64,000 bases of DNA from Oceanospirillaceae bacterium (GTDB lineage: Bacteria; Pseudomonadota; Gammaproteobacteria; Pseudomonadales; Balneatricaceae): assembly GCA_003521845.1 (NCBI GenBank), contig DPHB01000026.1, positions 116,488 to 180,487 on the forward strand. Reading direction: 5' to 3'. Numbering within the stretch: the stretch's first letter is position 1; every line of letters starts with the position of its first letter. Shown in pieces: positions 24,929 through 33,518 of the stretch. The notes under the pieces are model-generated. The model saw only the letters and a program-made list of their open reading frames with translations, ran no database searches and was not told the DNA's origin. The translations under genes and the position numbers were made by a program.

Positions 24929-25693
24929 TTACGCAAGAATGGATTTAATGTAAGGCCCTACGGCATCAACACCATCGTCTTCCATCACGCGGATGGCTTC
25001 GGAGCCGATGATAGCGATGTCGGCCTTGCCACGAATGTATTCGTAGTCCGCCTTGGTCTTCACGCCAAAGCCCAATGCCAATGGTAAATCGGTAGCTTGA
25101 CGACATTCGGCCAAATAGCCATCTAGTTCGGCATCAAACTGGGTATTCTTACCCGTTACACCTTTACGGGCTACGGTGTACATAAAACCAGAGGTGTGCT
25201 GATTAAGGTACTGTTTGCGCTCCATTGGGCTGTTAGGGGTAAAGATATGCACCGAATCCAGGCCGTGATTTTGCATAGCTTGTAAGTAATCACTACCTTC
25301 CTCAGGCGGTAAATCCGGGATAATCGCACCCTTGATATTGATATCTTTCATCTTGGCTACGAAGTCATCAACGCCGTACTTGAAAAGGATATTGTAGTAG
25401 GTCATAAACAAGAATGGGATATCAAAAGCAGCGGTGATCTTCTCCGCCATCTCTAGACTCTTGTCCATGGTAGCACCAGCTTTTAAGGCTTCGGCATTGG
25501 CTTTAAGAATCACTGGGCCATCGGCCATAGGTTCGGAAAATGGAATCTGCAGTTCCATTAGGTCCACCCCCGCTTCCACCATGCCTTCGACCAAACGCAT
25601 GGAATCATCATAGGAAGGGTAGCCCAAAACTATGTGGGTCATTAACAATAGGTCTTTTTGCTGTAGACGGTCTTTAATGTATTGTTCCAACAT
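24929..25693 (-). CDS. trpA: Tryptophan synthase alpha chain
   Basis: Cleaves indole-3-glycerol phosphate to indole and glyceraldehyde 3-phosphate. 254 residues; catalytic Glu is in MELQIPFSEP and catalytic Asp in MADGP, and the phosphate-binding end has ALGFGVKTKADYEY and IIGSEAIRV. Several loops differ from the enteric enzyme (GYPSYDDS, LPPEEGSDYL), so it is a divergent subtype. It starts 2 bases after the trpB stop, in the expected trpBA order. Element A3 is its 3' flank. Confidence 0.94.
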   Translation of the reverse strand: MLEQYIKDRLQQKDLLLMTHIVLGYPSYDDSMRLVEGMVEAGVDLMELQIPFSEPMADGPVILKANAEALKAGATMDKSLEMAEKITAAFDIPFLFMTYYNILFKYGVDDFVAKMKDINIKGAIIPDLPPEEGSDYLQAMQNHGLDSVHIFTPNSPMERKQYLNQHTSGFMYTVARKGVTGKNTQFDAELDGYLAECRQATDLPLALGFGVKTKADYEYIRGKADIAIIGSEAIRVMEDDGVDAVGPYIKSILA

Positions 25694-25695
25694 GA

Positions 25696-26958
25696 TTACT
25701 TCTCCTCCTGCGACGCTTCTGCTTCGGCGCGTGCTCGATATTCATCAGCCTTGTTGATGATAAATTCACGCCATTTCGGGTCGTCTATGGCATCGGCCAC
25801 AGTAAAGATATCCTTGTCAGCACGGCCCGATTGGTTGATAAGAATAATCTCATCCTTACCCATGGTTGGCGCTTCTTTAAAGGCCTGAGCAAAGGCATGG
25901 GATGATTCCAAAGCCGGAATCAAACCTTCTTTCTTAACTGCCAACTGCATAGCATCAACAACATCGTTATCCGTAGCAGCTTCAAAGCGCACCCGTCCGG
26001 TTTCATGTAGGTCAGACAAAATAGGCGATACACCCACATAATCTAAACCTGCTGATACAGAATGGGTTTCCATCATCTGGCCATCGTCATCTTGCAAAAA
26101 GTAGGTTTTGTAGCCCTGAGCCACACCCACAGATGCATCATCATAGGCTAGGCGTGCTGCGTGCTCACCGATACCCTTACCACGCCCACCGGCTTCTACG
26201 CCGATAAGCTCAACGTCTTTGTCATCCATAAAACCGCTAAACAAACCCATGGCATTAGAGCCACCACCAACACAAGCATATACACGATCAGGCAAGCGCC
26301 CTTTACGCTCCAGCATCTGTTCGCGGGCTTCAGTACCAATAATAGATTGGAACCAAGACACCATTTCTGGGAACGGATAAGGCCCACAAGCCGTACCCAA
26401 AACGTAGTGGGTATCGTCCATGTTGGTGACCCAGTCACGGAAGGCTTCGTTGATGGCGTCTTTCAAGGTCGCACTGCCATCTTCCACAGGAATTACTGTA
26501 GCGCCCATTTGCTCCATCCAAAATACATTTGGACGCTGACGGGCTACGTCAACGGCACCCATGTAGATAGTGCAATCAAAGCCAAACTTAGCGGCCATGG
26601 TGGCCGTGGCCACACCATGCTGACCAGCGCCAGTTTCAGCAATAACGCGTTTTTTGCCCATGCGTTTGGTTAGCAAACCCTGGCCCATAACGTTGTTGGC
26701 CTTATGAGCGCCAGTGTGGTTCAAATCTTCACGCTTAATGTAAATTTGCGCGCCACCAAAATGCTCCGTTAGATTCTCGGCATAGGTGATGGGCGTTGCA
26801 CGGCAAGAATAGGTGGACATCAAGTCTTTGTATTCCTGCCAAAAAGCAGGATCTTGTTTGGCTTCTAGATAAGCCGCTTCTAATTGATCAAAGGTAGGCA
26901 CCAGAATTTCTGGAATAAAGGCCCCACCAAACTGATTAAAGTAACCGCGATTTTTCAT
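25696..26958 (-). CDS. trpB: Tryptophan synthase beta chain (divergent subtype)
   Basis: PLP enzyme that condenses indole with serine. 420 residues starting MKNRGYFNQFGGAFIPE at 26958; the longer frame reads back into the GntR gene and was rejected. The PLP Lys is in NHTGAHKANN, the catalytic Glu in VIAETGAGQHGVATAT, and the phosphate clamp in CVGGGSNAMG. Differences from the usual enzyme, such as RPNVFWMEQMGA and YSCRATPI, match the divergence of its TrpA partner. It is preceded by a GntR gene after 25 bases rather than by trpF or a LysR-type trpI. Confidence 0.94.
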   Translation of the reverse strand: MKNRGYFNQFGGAFIPEILVPTFDQLEAAYLEAKQDPAFWQEYKDLMSTYSCRATPITYAENLTEHFGGAQIYIKREDLNHTGAHKANNVMGQGLLTKRMGKKRVIAETGAGQHGVATATMAAKFGFDCTIYMGAVDVARQRPNVFWMEQMGATVIPVEDGSATLKDAINEAFRDWVTNMDDTHYVLGTACGPYPFPEMVSWFQSIIGTEAREQMLERKGRLPDRVYACVGGGSNAMGLFSGFMDDKDVELIGVEAGGRGKGIGEHAARLAYDDASVGVAQGYKTYFLQDDDGQMMETHSVSAGLDYVGVSPILSDLHETGRVRFEAATDNDVVDAMQLAVKKEGLIPALESSHAFAQAFKEAPTMGKDEIILINQSGRADKDIFTVADAIDDPKWREFIINKADEYRARAEAEASQEEK

Positions 26959-26983
26959 CACTCTATCCTTTCTAAACCATCTA

Positions 26984-27697
26984 TTAGATGGTGTGTATCG
27001 TCTGGGAAAAATTAAACCGATCCGTGCGACAAATAATGTCACAGTAGATGGCCCCCTGCACCGCACCAAAGTGCAGTTTACGTACTACGTGCAGCAAGGG
27101 AAGTTTGTTATTAACTTGCATCATGTCCGCCAGCTTGCGGCTCGGAAACATGACACTAAAATTCTGTTCGGCACTGGTTGCCGTGTAAAAATACTGTTGC
27201 TTCACCTGCTCCGACAGAGCTACAGCCCCATCAAAACGCTGATCAAAAGCCGCAAACAACTTAGCATCCAGATAAAATGTTTCTAACAATACTGGCTCTT
27301 GAGCTATTTGAGTTAGGCGTTGTAGGCGGTAGGCGCTAGCAAACCCCATGCGTGCCTCATCGGCTTCCACCAGCTCAGGCATCACTACCCATTGGCTATC
27401 GGCGTCAATATTACTAGCCTGCAAGGCCTGACCTGTACCACTGAGAGACAACAGGTCAATATGCTTAGCTTTCGGCATGACATAAGTACCAGAACCTCGA
27501 CGGCGCTCCAACACACCTTCACGCACCAACAAATCAGTAGCTTGGCGCACAGTAGGCCGGCCTATGCCATAGGTTTGCGCTAACTCATGCTCGGATGGGA
27601 TTTTTTCTTGCTCGGGATAAGCCCCCGTATCCATAGCCCGGCGCAGTAAGTCGGCAAGCTGCTGATACAAGGGAACTGGCGAGGCGGAATTAAGCAT
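26984..27697 (-). CDS. GntR/UTRA (HutC-type) regulator in front of trpBA
   Basis: 237 residues: N-terminal winged helix of the GntR family (VPLYQQLADLLRRAM, IPSEHELAQTYGIGRPTVRQ, GSGTYVMP) and a C-terminal UTRA ligand domain (residues 95-235) ending RTDRFNFSQTIHT. It is the first gene of a unit with trpBA. A perfect 18-bp palindrome overlaps the -35 box of its own promoter, so it most likely represses itself and trpBA. The ligand is unknown; a tryptophan pathway intermediate is the simple guess. Confidence 0.88.
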   Translation of the reverse strand: MLNSASPVPLYQQLADLLRRAMDTGAYPEQEKIPSEHELAQTYGIGRPTVRQATDLLVREGVLERRRGSGTYVMPKAKHIDLLSLSGTGQALQASNIDADSQWVVMPELVEADEARMGFASAYRLQRLTQIAQEPVLLETFYLDAKLFAAFDQRFDGAVALSEQVKQQYFYTATSAEQNFSVMFPSRKLADMMQVNNKLPLLHVVRKLHFGAVQGAIYCDIICRTDRFNFSQTIHTI

Positions 27698-27728
27698 GAA
27701 CGAACACTAAGCTTGGTGATTAGTGTTT

Positions 27729-27757
27729 AGAATAGTCTGCGAAACAAAAGTTGTCAA
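27729..27757 (-). promoter_or_regulatory. Strong promoter of the gntR-trpBA unit
   Basis: Minus strand -35 TTGACA (27752-27757), 17-base spacer and -10 TATTCT (27729-27734), near the sigma-70 consensus, about 30 bases before the gntR start codon. Confidence 0.8.
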
Positions 27758-27765
27758 GACAACTT
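27748..27765. promoter_or_regulatory. GntR operator, perfect palindrome
   Basis: AAGTTGTC-AA-GACAACTT, 8-bp perfect arms. The centre GTCAAGAC fits the HutC/GntR half-site form GTMTAKAC with one base changed. It covers the -35 box of the gntR promoter, the position expected of an autorepressor. Confidence 0.75.
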
Positions 27766-27865
27766 ATCAACTAAAACAACAGAAGGGATCGTGCCGGGCT
27801 TAAACCCAGCACATATAACACTTGGCTAGCATAGCCATTACAATGAACTAACTGCACCTCCCTAA

Positions 27866-29410
27866 CTAGCCCTCTCCTTTATCCGCCACAAGCATATCGG
27901 CTTTGCCCTCCAAACGGCGCATGCCCAACAAACGCCCAACCACTGGCATAATCAACACAATAGCGGCCAAGCACATGATAAATAGGGTTAACGGGCGCTC
28001 CCAGATGAACGCTAAACTGCCATCGGAAATAATTAATGCGCGGCTCAAGTTGTTTTCAAACATGCCACCTAATATAAAGCCTAACAACATCGGTGCCATG
28101 GGAAAATTAAGCAAACGTAGAAACAAAGCGATAACAGTAATGATGGCCATCAACTCAATGTCAAAGCTATTAAAGCTCACTAGATAGACGCCCGTGATAG
28201 AGAAAAACAATATCAACGGAATCAAAATTGGCTTAGGGATTACCAGCAAGCGAGATATATAGGGAATTAATGGTAAGTTGAGTATCAGTAGCACTATGTT
28301 GCCAAAGTACATGGAAATTATTACCGACCAAAATACGTCGGGATTATCCACAAATAGCCGTGGCCCTGGCTGAATACCATAAGCGATCAACGCACCCAAC
28401 ATAATAGCCGTAGTGCCGGAACCGGGAATACCCAAGGTCAGCAATGGCACAAACGAGCCAGTAGAAGCGGCATTGTTAGCCGCCTCTGGTGCCGCAAGAC
28501 CACGCAAAGCCCCCTTACCAAACTTCTCCTTGATGGCTCGCGGGGCAAAGTTGCGCTCAATACCATAGGCCAAAAAGGCAGCAATGGTGGCGCCTGCACC
28601 AGGTAAAACGCCGACCAAAAAACCGAACAAGGAAGAACGCGCGGCTGTTGGTGCCACGTGTTTCACTTCTTCTTTTGTTAGTTTCATGCTACCTAAAGAC
28701 GCCATATCCATAGGGGCATCTTCGTGCCTGTGCTCGCCCTTCAATACCGACATGACCACCTCGGCTAAAGCAAAAGTCGCCATAGCCAACAACAAAAAAC
28801 TGATACCATCTATCAGATCCATATTACCGAAGGTAAAACGTGGAATGCCTGATATGGCATCGGTGCCAACGGTAGCTATCATGAGGCCGAACACGGTCAT
28901 AGCCAAGGCCTTTAATACCTGCCCCTTACCGGAAAAAGCCGCCACTGCGGTTAGACCCAGCACCATCAAAGCAAAATAATCACTCGACTGAAAGCTCAAG
29001 GAAACCGATGCCAGAGCAGGGGCAGCCACCAACAAAATCAATGCCCCAACGGTGCCGCCAGTAAAAGAACAATAGGCTGCCAAGGCTAGGGCTTTGCCTG
29101 CTTGACCTTGCTGTGCCAAAGGATAACCATCAAAAGCCGTTACCACTGTACTGGCGCAACCTGGGGCATTGATCAAAATAGACGAGGTAGAACCACCGAA
29201 AACGGCGCCATAGTAAACCCCTGCCATCAAGATAATGCCTGACGATGGGTCCAAACCATAGGTAATAGGGATCATCAGAGCAACAGCAGAAATAGGCCCT
29301 AATCCCGGCAACATACCGATAAAGGTACCGGCAAAACAGCCCACCACAACCATGAGAATATTAAACGGCGCAATGGCCGTTTCTAGACCAGTAAAAATCC
29401 CATCCCACAT
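27866..29410 (-). CDS. tctA: TTT transporter large membrane subunit (TctA), system 2
   Basis: 514-residue multi-spanning protein of the TctA family. The paired signatures GMLPGLGPISAVALMIP and GVLPGAGATIAAFLAYG are clear, with GIPGSGTTAIMLG and INAPGCASTVVTAFDG. The start MWDGIFTGLETA at 29410 is used; the longer frame overlaps TctB. It follows TctB by 4 bases. Together with the receptor and the two-component genes, it forms a complete uptake and sensing set for a tricarboxylate such as citrate. Confidence 0.92.
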   Translation of the reverse strand: MWDGIFTGLETAIAPFNILMVVVGCFAGTFIGMLPGLGPISAVALMIPITYGLDPSSGIILMAGVYYGAVFGGSTSSILINAPGCASTVVTAFDGYPLAQQGQAGKALALAAYCSFTGGTVGALILLVAAPALASVSLSFQSSDYFALMVLGLTAVAAFSGKGQVLKALAMTVFGLMIATVGTDAISGIPRFTFGNMDLIDGISFLLLAMATFALAEVVMSVLKGEHRHEDAPMDMASLGSMKLTKEEVKHVAPTAARSSLFGFLVGVLPGAGATIAAFLAYGIERNFAPRAIKEKFGKGALRGLAAPEAANNAASTGSFVPLLTLGIPGSGTTAIMLGALIAYGIQPGPRLFVDNPDVFWSVIISMYFGNIVLLILNLPLIPYISRLLVIPKPILIPLILFFSITGVYLVSFNSFDIELMAIITVIALFLRLLNFPMAPMLLGFILGGMFENNLSRALIISDGSLAFIWERPLTLFIMCLAAIVLIMPVVGRLLGMRRLEGKADMLVADKGEG

Positions 29411-29414
29411 AATC

Positions 29415-29888
29415 CTAAACTCCCAACAACCATTGCCACATACGACCTGGGGCAAGATAAATTTCTAACATTTGGGCCAATAAAAACCAAAACACCAAGG
29501 CAAAAGGTACACTAGCAACTAGCAAAGTCTTTGCCTTACGCTCACCTAGCAACCAATAACCGACCATCAAAAAGCCGATGGTCGAGAGCAAAAAACCGAA
29601 CCATTGCAGAGCTTGGGCAAAACCCCAAACCAACACCATCAGCTTGGCCACCAAAGCTAAATCCAAGCCTGCAAAAGACAGCTTGTGAGTGCGATTTTTG
29701 GAGGCCGTGGCCAACATTAAAATCGCGATCACGGAGCCAATCCAGGCCAATGCAACAGGCACCGTTTGGGCATTAAAGGTTTCAAACTGATCACCTGGGA
29801 ACATGCGTATGTCATAGGCGTGGTAGCCATATACCACCGACAAGCCTAAAAACAGCAAACCACCGATGTGATCTTTGGTAATCGTCAT
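29415..29888 (-). CDS. tctB: TTT transporter small membrane subunit (TctB), system 2
   Basis: 157 residues with four hydrophobic segments (GGLLFLGLSVVYGYHA, PVALAWIGSVIAILMLA, FGFLLSTIGFLMVGYWLL, VPFALVFWFLLAQML). The ATG at 29888 is preceded by GGAGATACAT. It lies between the receptor and tctA, 107 bases after the receptor gene, across a strong hairpin. Confidence 0.87.
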   Translation of the reverse strand: MTITKDHIGGLLFLGLSVVYGYHAYDIRMFPGDQFETFNAQTVPVALAWIGSVIAILMLATASKNRTHKLSFAGLDLALVAKLMVLVWGFAQALQWFGFLLSTIGFLMVGYWLLGERKAKTLLVASVPFALVFWFLLAQMLEIYLAPGRMWQWLLGV

Positions 29889-29954
29889 ATGTATCTCCAA
29901 CCCTGCTAAGTAGTTCTGCAAAACAACGTTTTTTGCGCAACCACCTGAAATATC

Positions 29955-29980
29955 AAAAAGGGCCCTAAACCAGGGCCCTG
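29955..29980 (-). terminator. Partial terminator between tctC and tctB
   Basis: AGGGCCCT repeated as a self-complementary arm on both sides of a 5-base loop, followed on the minus strand by five T. As both membrane genes lie downstream, it probably thins transcription so that the receptor exceeds TctBA. Confidence 0.7.
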
Positions 29981-29995
29981 TTGATGATTATCTAT

Positions 29996-30973
29996 TTACA
30001 GAAACCCAAGCTCTTTCATCAGGTCGCCAATCACTTCTTCTTGTTGCTCCAAGAAAGCAACAAACTCAGCACCTGGACGGAAGATTTCGGTCCAACCATT
30101 ACGGTCACGTACTTCAGCCCAAGCTTCAGTCGCATACATATCAGCCAACAACTTCTGGTAAGCCTGGGTGTCTGCATCGCTCAAACCAGGAGCACCAAAG
30201 AAACCACGCCAGTTAACAAAGCTTGCGTCATAACCCTGTTCCTGCAAAGTCGGCACATTAGGCGCCGCTGGGGAGCGTTGGTCAGCAGTAATGGCCAAGA
30301 TGCGCACTTCTCCGGCATTCATCATGGCAATCGCTTCGGAGAAACCGGTAGACAATACGTGAGTTTCACCAGACAGCATGCCCGCCATGGCCTTGCCGCC
30401 AGCATCGTAAGAAACATACTTCACCTTAGTGGCATCACCACCGCCAGCCTTAAAGGCCATAGCAGCAACTAGGTGATCCATACCGCCGCGAGACGAGCCA
30501 CCGGCAACAGCAACAGAGCGAGGGTTAGCGTTATAGTCGCTCACCAACTCACCAAAAGTTTGGTATTTGGAGCTAGTTGGCACCACAAAGGCAGCATAGT
30601 CACCAATGGTTGCGGCAATTGGCGTTAGGTCACGGAAGTTCTGTGGAAACACCTTAGTTAAGGAACGGATCACGATTGGTGTGGAATTCACCATCAAAGT
30701 GCCATGGGCTTGATCCGCCGTTTCAATCAAGTGAGCTATGGCTTTACCACCGCCACCACCTGACATATTTTCATAGGAGGCGCTAGCTAATAGGCCAGAC
30801 TTAGTTAAGGCTTCACCCGTACCGCGAGCAGTGCCATCCCAACCACCACCAGCACCACCAGGGATTAGAAAGTGGATATCGTCAGCGGCTTGGGATACCC
30901 CTGCGCTTAGGCTAGTAGCAACAGCCAAGGTCGCTGCCAATACAGCGTTCTTGCTCATTAACTTCTTTAACAT
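29996..30973 (-). CDS. tctC: Tricarboxylate-binding periplasmic receptor (TctC), system 2
   Basis: 325 residues with a signal peptide ending SLSAGVSQAA. The pocket loop reads IPGGAGGGWDGTAR, the TctC/citrate form, followed by NMSGGGGGKAIAHL and NVPTLQEQGYD. The ATG at 30973 has AGGAGAAAACC. Divergent from a CitA-type sensor kinase across 220 bases. Family members bind citrate or related tri- and dicarboxylates; the exact ligand is inferred. Confidence 0.92.
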   Translation of the reverse strand: MLKKLMSKNAVLAATLAVATSLSAGVSQAADDIHFLIPGGAGGGWDGTARGTGEALTKSGLLASASYENMSGGGGGKAIAHLIETADQAHGTLMVNSTPIVIRSLTKVFPQNFRDLTPIAATIGDYAAFVVPTSSKYQTFGELVSDYNANPRSVAVAGGSSRGGMDHLVAAMAFKAGGGDATKVKYVSYDAGGKAMAGMLSGETHVLSTGFSEAIAMMNAGEVRILAITADQRSPAAPNVPTLQEQGYDASFVNWRGFFGAPGLSDADTQAYQKLLADMYATEAWAEVRDRNGWTEIFRPGAEFVAFLEQQEEVIGDLMKELGFL

Positions 30974-31084
30974 GGTTTTCTCCTGTTTGTTGTTATACGA
31001 AGCGGCTTTTATTGCGCCTCTTGAAGTAAGCCATGGCAGGATATCGATCCCACTTAACAGAAAAAAGTTTACTCACTTAATGGT

Positions 31085-31099
31085 TTTAAGAAACTTAAA
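31085..31099. promoter_or_regulatory. Inverted repeat between tctC and the sensor kinase gene
   Basis: TTTAAG-AAA-CTTAAA, perfect 6-bp arms, together with ACTTAA direct repeats at 31052, 31075 and 31093. Candidate binding sites for the CitB-like response regulator. Confidence 0.35.
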
Positions 31100-31193
31100 G
31101 GGCTTTTTGTGCATATTGTTTACGGGACAAATAGGCCCAGAAGAGTACAATGTCGGGAGGCTAGACTTCTAATAATTAAAAACGCAGAAAAGC

Positions 31194-32807
31194 ATGCAGT
31201 ATTCTATTCGCCAGCTAAAGCTCAAAACTCGGATGATTGTGGTGTTTGGCTTCATGGTACTGGTACAAACGGGTCTAATAGGCCTGTATGCCCTAACCAA
31301 CCTCAACCAGTCTTTGAATGAACAGATTGCTCAACGCGCTCTTCACGTTGCTAAAACCATTGCCGCCATGCCCCAGGTTATCAGCGCTGTTGAAAGACAA
31401 CAAACCCAGGACCTTCCTCAACTAGCCGCCACCATGGCCGCTAAGAATGACGCTTTGTTTGTGGTGATTGGCGACCGCCAAGGTATTCGCTTGGCTCACC
31501 CTACGCCCAGAAAAATTGGTCAGCCCATGTATGATGATGAAGGTGACTACAACGAACCCGCCCTAGTACACGGCAAGCCATACACTTCTGTGGCTGTGGG
31601 CAGTTTGGGGGCTTCTATGCGCGGCAAGGCCCCTATATTTGACGTTGCAGAAGAACAGGTAATCGGGGTAGTGTCCGTTGGCTTTAAGATGGATACGGTA
31701 CAATTAATCACTAGCCGGTATTTTAATAACCTGTTGGCCGCCATTATTTTGAGCTTGTTTGCCTCCGTGGTGATTGCTCTATGGTTTACTTATCACTTAC
31801 AAAAAGCCATATTTGGCCTAGAACCTGAGCAAATTGGGCGCCTGTTTCAAGAGCGTAACGCTACCTTAGAGAGTGTGCGCGAGGGCATCATCGCTATTAA
31901 TAAGACAGGTCAAATCACCACCATTAACAAGGCCGCTATCACCACCCTAGGGCTTGCAACAACAGATCAACTGCAGGGCCAATATATCCAACAGGTACTG
32001 CCCGGCAGCCGCATGCTAGAGGTGCTTCAAAGTGGCCAGCCAGAATTTGACCAAGAAGTTTGGTTGCGTGATCGCAGCCTGATTGCCAACCGCATCCCGT
32101 TACAACATAACCATGAAATTACCGGTGTAGTATCTAGCTTTCGACTCAAGAACGAGCTCGATCTTGTATCCCAAAAGCTCACGGATATTCAGGCCTACGC
32201 AGACACCTTGCGCAGCCAATCCCATGAATATGCCAACAAACTACAAACCATTGCCGGATTAATTCAAATAGGTAATGCCGATGCTGCACTTAGCTTGATT
32301 GGCCAAGAAAGCCGTAGTCATCAAGAGCTTATTAGCCTGTTAACTGAAGCTGTAGCAAACCCCATTTTAAGCGGCTGCTTAATGGGCAAATTTAACCGCG
32401 CCAAAGAATTAGGTTTAGCGCTGCATATTGACCCAGAAAGCAGCATGAACTGTGTGCCTGAGGAATTACATATAGAACAGCTAGTCAGCGTACTCGGTAA
32501 TCTGATCGACAACGCTTTAGAAGCGACCCTCGCCAATAGTGGCCACCAAGTAAGCCTGCAAATGACCGACCTAGGTCAGGAGCTTATATTTGAAATTGAT
32601 GACGAGGGAAGCGGTGTCAGCGAGGCCGATCAGCAACGTATATTTGACTGGGGTTACACCAGCAAAACAGACCCTGGACACGGCATAGGCCTGCATTTAG
32701 TGGCTCAACTGCTACCTTTAATTCACGCCCGCTTAACCATTGAGAACATTCCATCAGGCTGCCGTGTGACATTGTATGTAGATAAAAACAATGGTGGCAA
32801 AGTATGA
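31194..32807 (+). CDS. CitA/DcuS-type sensor histidine kinase
   Basis: 537 residues. A first membrane segment (VVFGFMVLVQTGLIGLYAL), a periplasmic PAS-like sensor domain with IRLAHPTPRKIGQPM and SVAVGSLGASMRG, a second segment near residue 180 (AAIILSLFASVVIALWF), a cytoplasmic PAS (VREGIIAINKTGQITTINKA), His344 in SQSHEYANKLQTIAGLI, and the N, G1 and G2 boxes NLIDNALEA, DEGSGV and GHGIGLHLV. This is the architecture of citrate and C4-dicarboxylate sensors. It overlaps the response regulator gene by 4 bases and should control the divergent tctCBA genes. Confidence 0.92.
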   Translation: MQYSIRQLKLKTRMIVVFGFMVLVQTGLIGLYALTNLNQSLNEQIAQRALHVAKTIAAMPQVISAVERQQTQDLPQLAATMAAKNDALFVVIGDRQGIRLAHPTPRKIGQPMYDDEGDYNEPALVHGKPYTSVAVGSLGASMRGKAPIFDVAEEQVIGVVSVGFKMDTVQLITSRYFNNLLAAIILSLFASVVIALWFTYHLQKAIFGLEPEQIGRLFQERNATLESVREGIIAINKTGQITTINKAAITTLGLATTDQLQGQYIQQVLPGSRMLEVLQSGQPEFDQEVWLRDRSLIANRIPLQHNHEITGVVSSFRLKNELDLVSQKLTDIQAYADTLRSQSHEYANKLQTIAGLIQIGNADAALSLIGQESRSHQELISLLTEAVANPILSGCLMGKFNRAKELGLALHIDPESSMNCVPEELHIEQLVSVLGNLIDNALEATLANSGHQVSLQMTDLGQELIFEIDDEGSGVSEADQQRIFDWGYTSKTDPGHGIGLHLVAQLLPLIHARLTIENIPSGCRVTLYVDKNNGGKV

Positions 32808-33496
32808 CTATTCGCGTTGTGATTGCCGAAGATGATCCGCAGATAGCAGAGATTCAACAGCGTTTTCTCAGCCGCATTGAAGGCTTTGAGCTTGTGGGTA
32901 TAGCCCACGGTATTGCCGAAACAAAGGACTTGGTAGAAGTCCTTAAACCAGATCTATTGCTGCTAGATGTTTATTTTCCAGATGGCACAGGCTTAGACCT
33001 TTTACGTCAACTACGTAGCCAGCACAGCACCACAGACGTGATTTTGATCACCGCCGCTAAAGACATCGATACCTTACGTGAAGCCATGCATGGTGGCGTG
33101 TTTTATTTCCTTATTAAACCTCTGGTATTTGAGCGCCTACAGGAAGCCTTACAACGCTACCAAGAGCACGTTAGCCAACTACAAGACATGGATCAGTTAG
33201 CCCAAACCGATATCGACAAATTATTCAATAGCAATGCCAGCAACAACACGGACACAGCTAAAGAACGGCTACCTAAAGGCGTGGACCAACTTACCTTGGG
33301 CAAAATCAGAGAGGCATTTTTAGCCGCCCCAAAACAGGCCTTTAGCGCTGAAGATATGGGCGAAATAATTGGCGCCAGTCGCACCACCGCCAGACGCTAT
33401 TTGGAATATTTAACCAGCACCAAGGAAGCCAGTGCCGAGGTCAGTTATGGCAGCGTGGGGCGACCAGAGCGGCGCTATATCAAGTGCCAGGTTTAA
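32804..33496 (+). CDS. CitB/DcuR-type response regulator
   Basis: 230 residues: receiver domain with acidic pair in VIAEDDP, phosphoacceptor Asp55 in LLLLDVYFPDGTG, Thr in LITAAKD and Lys in FLIKPL; then a linker and a C-terminal helix-turn-helix (AFSAEDMGEIIGASRTTARR). The DNA-binding part is of the CitB type, not OmpR or NarL. It is co-translated with the sensor kinase and converges on pgi. Confidence 0.92.
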   Translation: MTIRVVIAEDDPQIAEIQQRFLSRIEGFELVGIAHGIAETKDLVEVLKPDLLLLDVYFPDGTGLDLLRQLRSQHSTTDVILITAAKDIDTLREAMHGGVFYFLIKPLVFERLQEALQRYQEHVSQLQDMDQLAQTDIDKLFNSNASNNTDTAKERLPKGVDQLTLGKIREAFLAAPKQAFSAEDMGEIIGASRTTARRYLEYLTSTKEASAEVSYGSVGRPERRYIKCQV

Positions 33497-33518
33497 GACC
33501 GGCACATCAGTACCAGTT

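Noticed and set aside
26959..27069. 37-residue N-terminal extension of TrpB
   Set aside because: It overlaps the GntR coding region in another frame and the family starts at MKNRGYFNQFGG.
29955..29980. Hairpin after tctC as the end of the operon
   Set aside because: tctB and tctA follow on the same strand and need tctC for function, and no other promoter is seen, so it is more likely a partial terminator.
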